Below, piece after piece: positions 61,909 to 64,000 of a stretch of 64,000 bases of DNA. Source of the DNA: JAICSD01 sp963836665. Its GTDB lineage: Bacteria > Acidobacteriota > Vicinamibacteria > Vicinamibacterales > 2-12-FULL-66-21. Made by a program: the position numbers and the translations under genes. Position 1 is the stretch's first letter. Each line of letters opens with the position of its first letter. Location: contig CAWIKL010000002.1 in the NCBI GenBank assembly GCA_963836665.1, positions 62,001 to 126,000 of the forward strand, given 5' to 3'. Under the pieces are notes generated by a model. That model saw only the letters and a list, made by a program, of their open reading frames with translations. It ran no database searches and had not been told where the DNA came from.

Positions 61909-64000
61909 ATGCCCGCACCCAGATCGTCAGCGCTCGTCTTCTGCCTGATTGCCTCGGCCACGCTGCTGGCGCAGGATCAGAGCACGCGCCCCTCGTTCAA
62001 GACGGGCGTGCAGCTCGTTCGCATCGACGTTTCGGTGCTCGACGGCAAGCGTCAACCGGTGCGCGGGCTGCAGGCGGCCGATTTCACCGTGCTCGAAGAC
62101 GGACAGCCGCGGCCGATACGCTCGTTCCAGGCCGTCGATGCGGCAGCGACGCCGCCGCCGATAGCGCCCATGACGCCGCTGCCCGCGCACAACGTCGCGA
62201 CCAACCGCGTCGGCAACGACACCAGCCGGTTGATCTTTATCATGATGGATCGGTCGATCCCGACGGAACGGCCGATGCTCATCGCGCGGCAGATCGCCGA
62301 CGCGGCCGTCGATGCGATGGCTCCGGGCGACCTGGCGGCGATCGTCACGTCCGGCGGCGGCGTGCCGCAGAACCTCACGTCGGATCGCGCCCGTCTGCAT
62401 AAGACGATCGCGACAAGCGACTGGGCCACGGGGCTCAGCCAGGCGCAGAAAGACGATCCGATCATCGCGAGTCTGGGGTTGGACAACCCGATGGAGGATG
62501 GCCGCTGCTTGTGCGGGCTGTGCGTGATGGACACGATCGCCCGCATTGCCAACGACGTGCGCAACGTGCCGCGCAGGAAGGTGATGCTGTTCATCGGCAG
62601 CAACATCATCGTTCAGGTCGGGACGCCAACCATGAACCCTGGCCTCAGCTGCGACAAGCTCGTCCGGGATTCGCGCGAAGCGCTGGTCGACGCGCTCGGC
62701 ACGTCGGGCCTGACGGTGCACTCGATCGATCCTCAGGGTCTGGCGAGCATCGGTCCGGCGACACGCGCCTCGGTGCCCAACGGCATCGAAAACCGCGACG
62801 GCGCCGTCCTCAACGGACAGCTGACCCAGGAACGCAACGACTTCATGAAGGCACAGGGTAATCTCGACGTCCTGCCGGCGTTGACCGGCGGCCGCACCAT
62901 TCTCAACAGCAACGAGCCCTTTCGCATGGTACCCGACGTGCTGCACGAGAGTGAGGCGTACTACCTGATCGCCTTCGAGCCGATCGAGGCCGCTGGTGAC
63001 ATCCGTCACGACATCCAGGTCAAGGTGGCGCGCAAGGGCGTCAACGTGCACACGGCGCGATACATCGCGCCGGCGACCGCGTCCTCGGCGAGCGCCGCGC
63101 CGGCGCCAAGTTCACCGCTCGAGCGCGCGCTCACCGATGTACTCCCTGACGCGTCGCTCCCGCTCGGCATGTCGGTCGCCACCCTCGCGGGTCGCGATCC
63201 GGGACACACCTACGTCGCCGTCACGCTCGACGCATCGGCGTTCGCGACCGCGCCCGGATCGATCCCGCTCGAAATCGGCGTGCTGGCGAGCGACGAACGC
63301 GGACGGCGCGCCGGCGGCGCCCGGCAGACCGGCACCGTGGAGGTGCCGGCGTCAGCTGCCAGCACCCCCGGCATGGCGCCATTCGTTGAGCTGCAGACCT
63401 ATCTGACGCTTGCGCCCGGCGACTACGAATTGCGCGCCGCCGTGATGAACACCGACACGCGTGCGGCGTCGAGCGTGTTCACGCACGTCACCGTCCCGTC
63501 GTTCGAGACCACGCGTCTCGCGTTGTCGGACGTCGTCCTGGGCACCCGCGACAACGCCGGGTCGCTCCCCGAAGGCGCGCCGGCGATGTCCGTCGTCCCG
63601 ACGACGATGCGCGTGTTCGGCACGAACGATGCGGTGTCGGCCTTCGCGCGTGTCTATCGCGTAATGGACAAGGAGGGCGCGGCGGCCGTCAGCATCGACA
63701 CGAGCGTGCTCGATGCCGCCGGCAAACGCATTAGGCACCAGTCGCTTCCGGCCGCCAGGTTCGAGGATCGCAATGCGGACATTCGCCTCGCGTTGCCGCT
63801 GAAGGATCTCCCTTCGGGCAACTACGTCCTGCGGATCGACGCGAAGCAGGGGCGCGCCGAAGCCTCTCGCACGATCGCCTTCACGGTGACCTCCGCACGA
63901 CTGTCGACCGCACCGGAACCTCATTCAGTGGAGCTCGACGCGGCGCTCGGGACCGCTGCCGCCTATCTCGATCGGTACGAGCATCGGATCAGCGCTATCG
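61909..64000 (+). CDS. VWFA-related acidobacterial-type exported protein (3' end outside window)
   Basis: The first 697 codons from ATG 61909, running off the right edge with no stop. Signal peptide (SALVFCLIASATLLAQ), then the typical N-terminal block FKTGVQLVRIDVSVLDGKRQPVRGLQAADFTVLEDGQPRPIRSF, which opens the VWFA-related family of Acidobacteriota. A von Willebrand A-like domain follows from LIFIMMDRSIP (about 108-118) to AYYLIAFEP. The MIDAS Asp-x-Ser-x-Ser reads DRSIP, so metal binding is doubtful. After about residue 385 come Ala/Ser-rich linkers and beta-strand segments. Function unknown; likely periplasmic. Confidence 0.85.
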   Translation, partial: MPAPRSSALVFCLIASATLLAQDQSTRPSFKTGVQLVRIDVSVLDGKRQPVRGLQAADFTVLEDGQPRPIRSFQAVDAAATPPPIAPMTPLPAHNVATNRVGNDTSRLIFIMMDRSIPTERPMLIARQIADAAVDAMAPGDLAAIVTSGGGVPQNLTSDRARLHKTIATSDWATGLSQAQKDDPIIASLGLDNPMEDGRCLCGLCVMDTIARIANDVRNVPRRKVMLFIGSNIIVQVGTPTMNPGLSCDKLVRDSREALVDALGTSGLTVHSIDPQGLASIGPATRASVPNGIENRDGAVLNGQLTQERNDFMKAQGNLDVLPALTGGRTILNSNEPFRMVPDVLHESEAYYLIAFEPIEAAGDIRHDIQVKVARKGVNVHTARYIAPATASSASAAPAPSSPLERALTDVLPDASLPLGMSVATLAGRDPGHTYVAVTLDASAFATAPGSIPLEIGVLASDERGRRAGGARQTGTVEVPASAASTPGMAPFVELQTYLTLAPGDYELRAAVMNTDTRAASSVFTHVTVPSFETTRLALSDVVLGTRDNAGSLPEGAPAMSVVPTTMRVFGTNDAVSAFARVYRVMDKEGAAAVSIDTSVLDAAGKRIRHQSLPAARFEDRNADIRLALPLKDLPSGNYVLRIDAKQGRAEASRTIAFTVTSARLSTAPEPHSVELDAALGTAAAYLDRYEHRISAI

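Noticed and set aside
1..64000. tRNA, rRNA, transposase or phage genes
   Set aside because: Scanning both strands gave no cloverleaf, rRNA segment, DDE transposase or phage structural gene that I could support.

Overview
The window looks like chromosome from a high-GC Acidobacteriota, most likely of the Vicinamibacteria type. This is inferred from gene content, not from a marker gene. The main signs are two PadR + 'acidobacterial duplicated orphan permease' (ADOP) pairs, a VWFA-related acidobacterial-type protein at the right edge, two very large carboxypeptidase-regulatory-like/TonB-dependent receptors, two cytochrome-c/propeller dehydrogenases, a Ser/Thr kinase with a periplasmic beta-propeller, and many exported enzymes. 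I found no rRNA, tRNA, CRISPR array, phage or IS transposase. Genes are dense, often overlapping by 1 or 4 bases (ATGA, GTGA, TGATG), and no gene-free stretch exceeds about 200 bases.

Layout. 1-7.2 kb: a PQQ-like propeller protein (cut by the window edge), PadR-ADOP, a NarL-type response regulator, and on the other strand a DisA-like nucleotide-cyclase-fold protein overlapping a histidine kinase. 7.4-15.8 kb: a TonB receptor-ROK regulator pair divergent from a KduI/IolB-like isomerase, KdgF-like cupin, KduD-like dehydrogenase and a predicted lyase-like protein. Together these read as an acidic-polysaccharide (unsaturated uronate) utilisation locus. 15.8-24.7 kb: TlpA-like thioredoxin, FAD-linked D-lactate/glycolate oxidase type enzyme, metzincin protease, ABC-F ATPase and small proteins. 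24.8-30.2 kb: the second PadR-ADOP pair and a GMC oxidoreductase with its Tat-exported small subunit. 30.2-36.5 kb: DUF1080 and DinB proteins, a 3-hydroxyacyl-CoA dehydrogenase/enoyl-CoA hydratase pair split by one stop codon, and a feruloyl-CoA-synthase-like ligase with an amidohydrolase. 36.6-42.6 kb: DUF1579 protein, kinase, SGNH hydrolase, VapBC-like pair and a GNAT. 42.6-46.4 kb: hexuronate-type MFS carrier plus two Gfo/Idh/MocA oxidoreductases. 46.6-52.2 kb: two tail-to-tail paralogous cytochrome/propeller dehydrogenases. 52.3-61.8 kb: TonB receptor, CitMHS-type carrier, AtuA-like pair and a large two-domain esterase, arranged as one transcription unit. 61.9 kb to the end: the VWFA-related protein.

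Two features stand out. A roughly 100-base palindromic repeat occurs three times in 16 kb, and one copy sits in frame inside the acyl-CoA ligase gene, where it encodes about 34 extra residues. This resembles the Rickettsia palindromic elements in behaviour but not in sequence. Second, at least six genes or gene parts have a broken frame. Four of these breaks fall exactly at a GTAC tetranucleotide carrying one extra adjacent base (GTACC instead of GTAC, on either strand and in different codon phases). That points to a systematic DNA-level cause, most simply consensus error at a particular motif, rather than programmed frameshifting. A seventh gene, the fused beta-oxidation enzyme, is cut by a CGA-to-TGA-like stop nine bases before an ATG.

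The genes suggest a scavenger of plant-derived material: uronates, aromatic esters (tannase/feruloyl-esterase-like enzyme, feruloyl-CoA synthase-like ligase, beta-oxidation-type enzymes) and keto-sugars (Gfo/Idh, DUF1080), with uptake by SusC-like TonB receptors. Product names are from motif recognition by eye. No database search was run.
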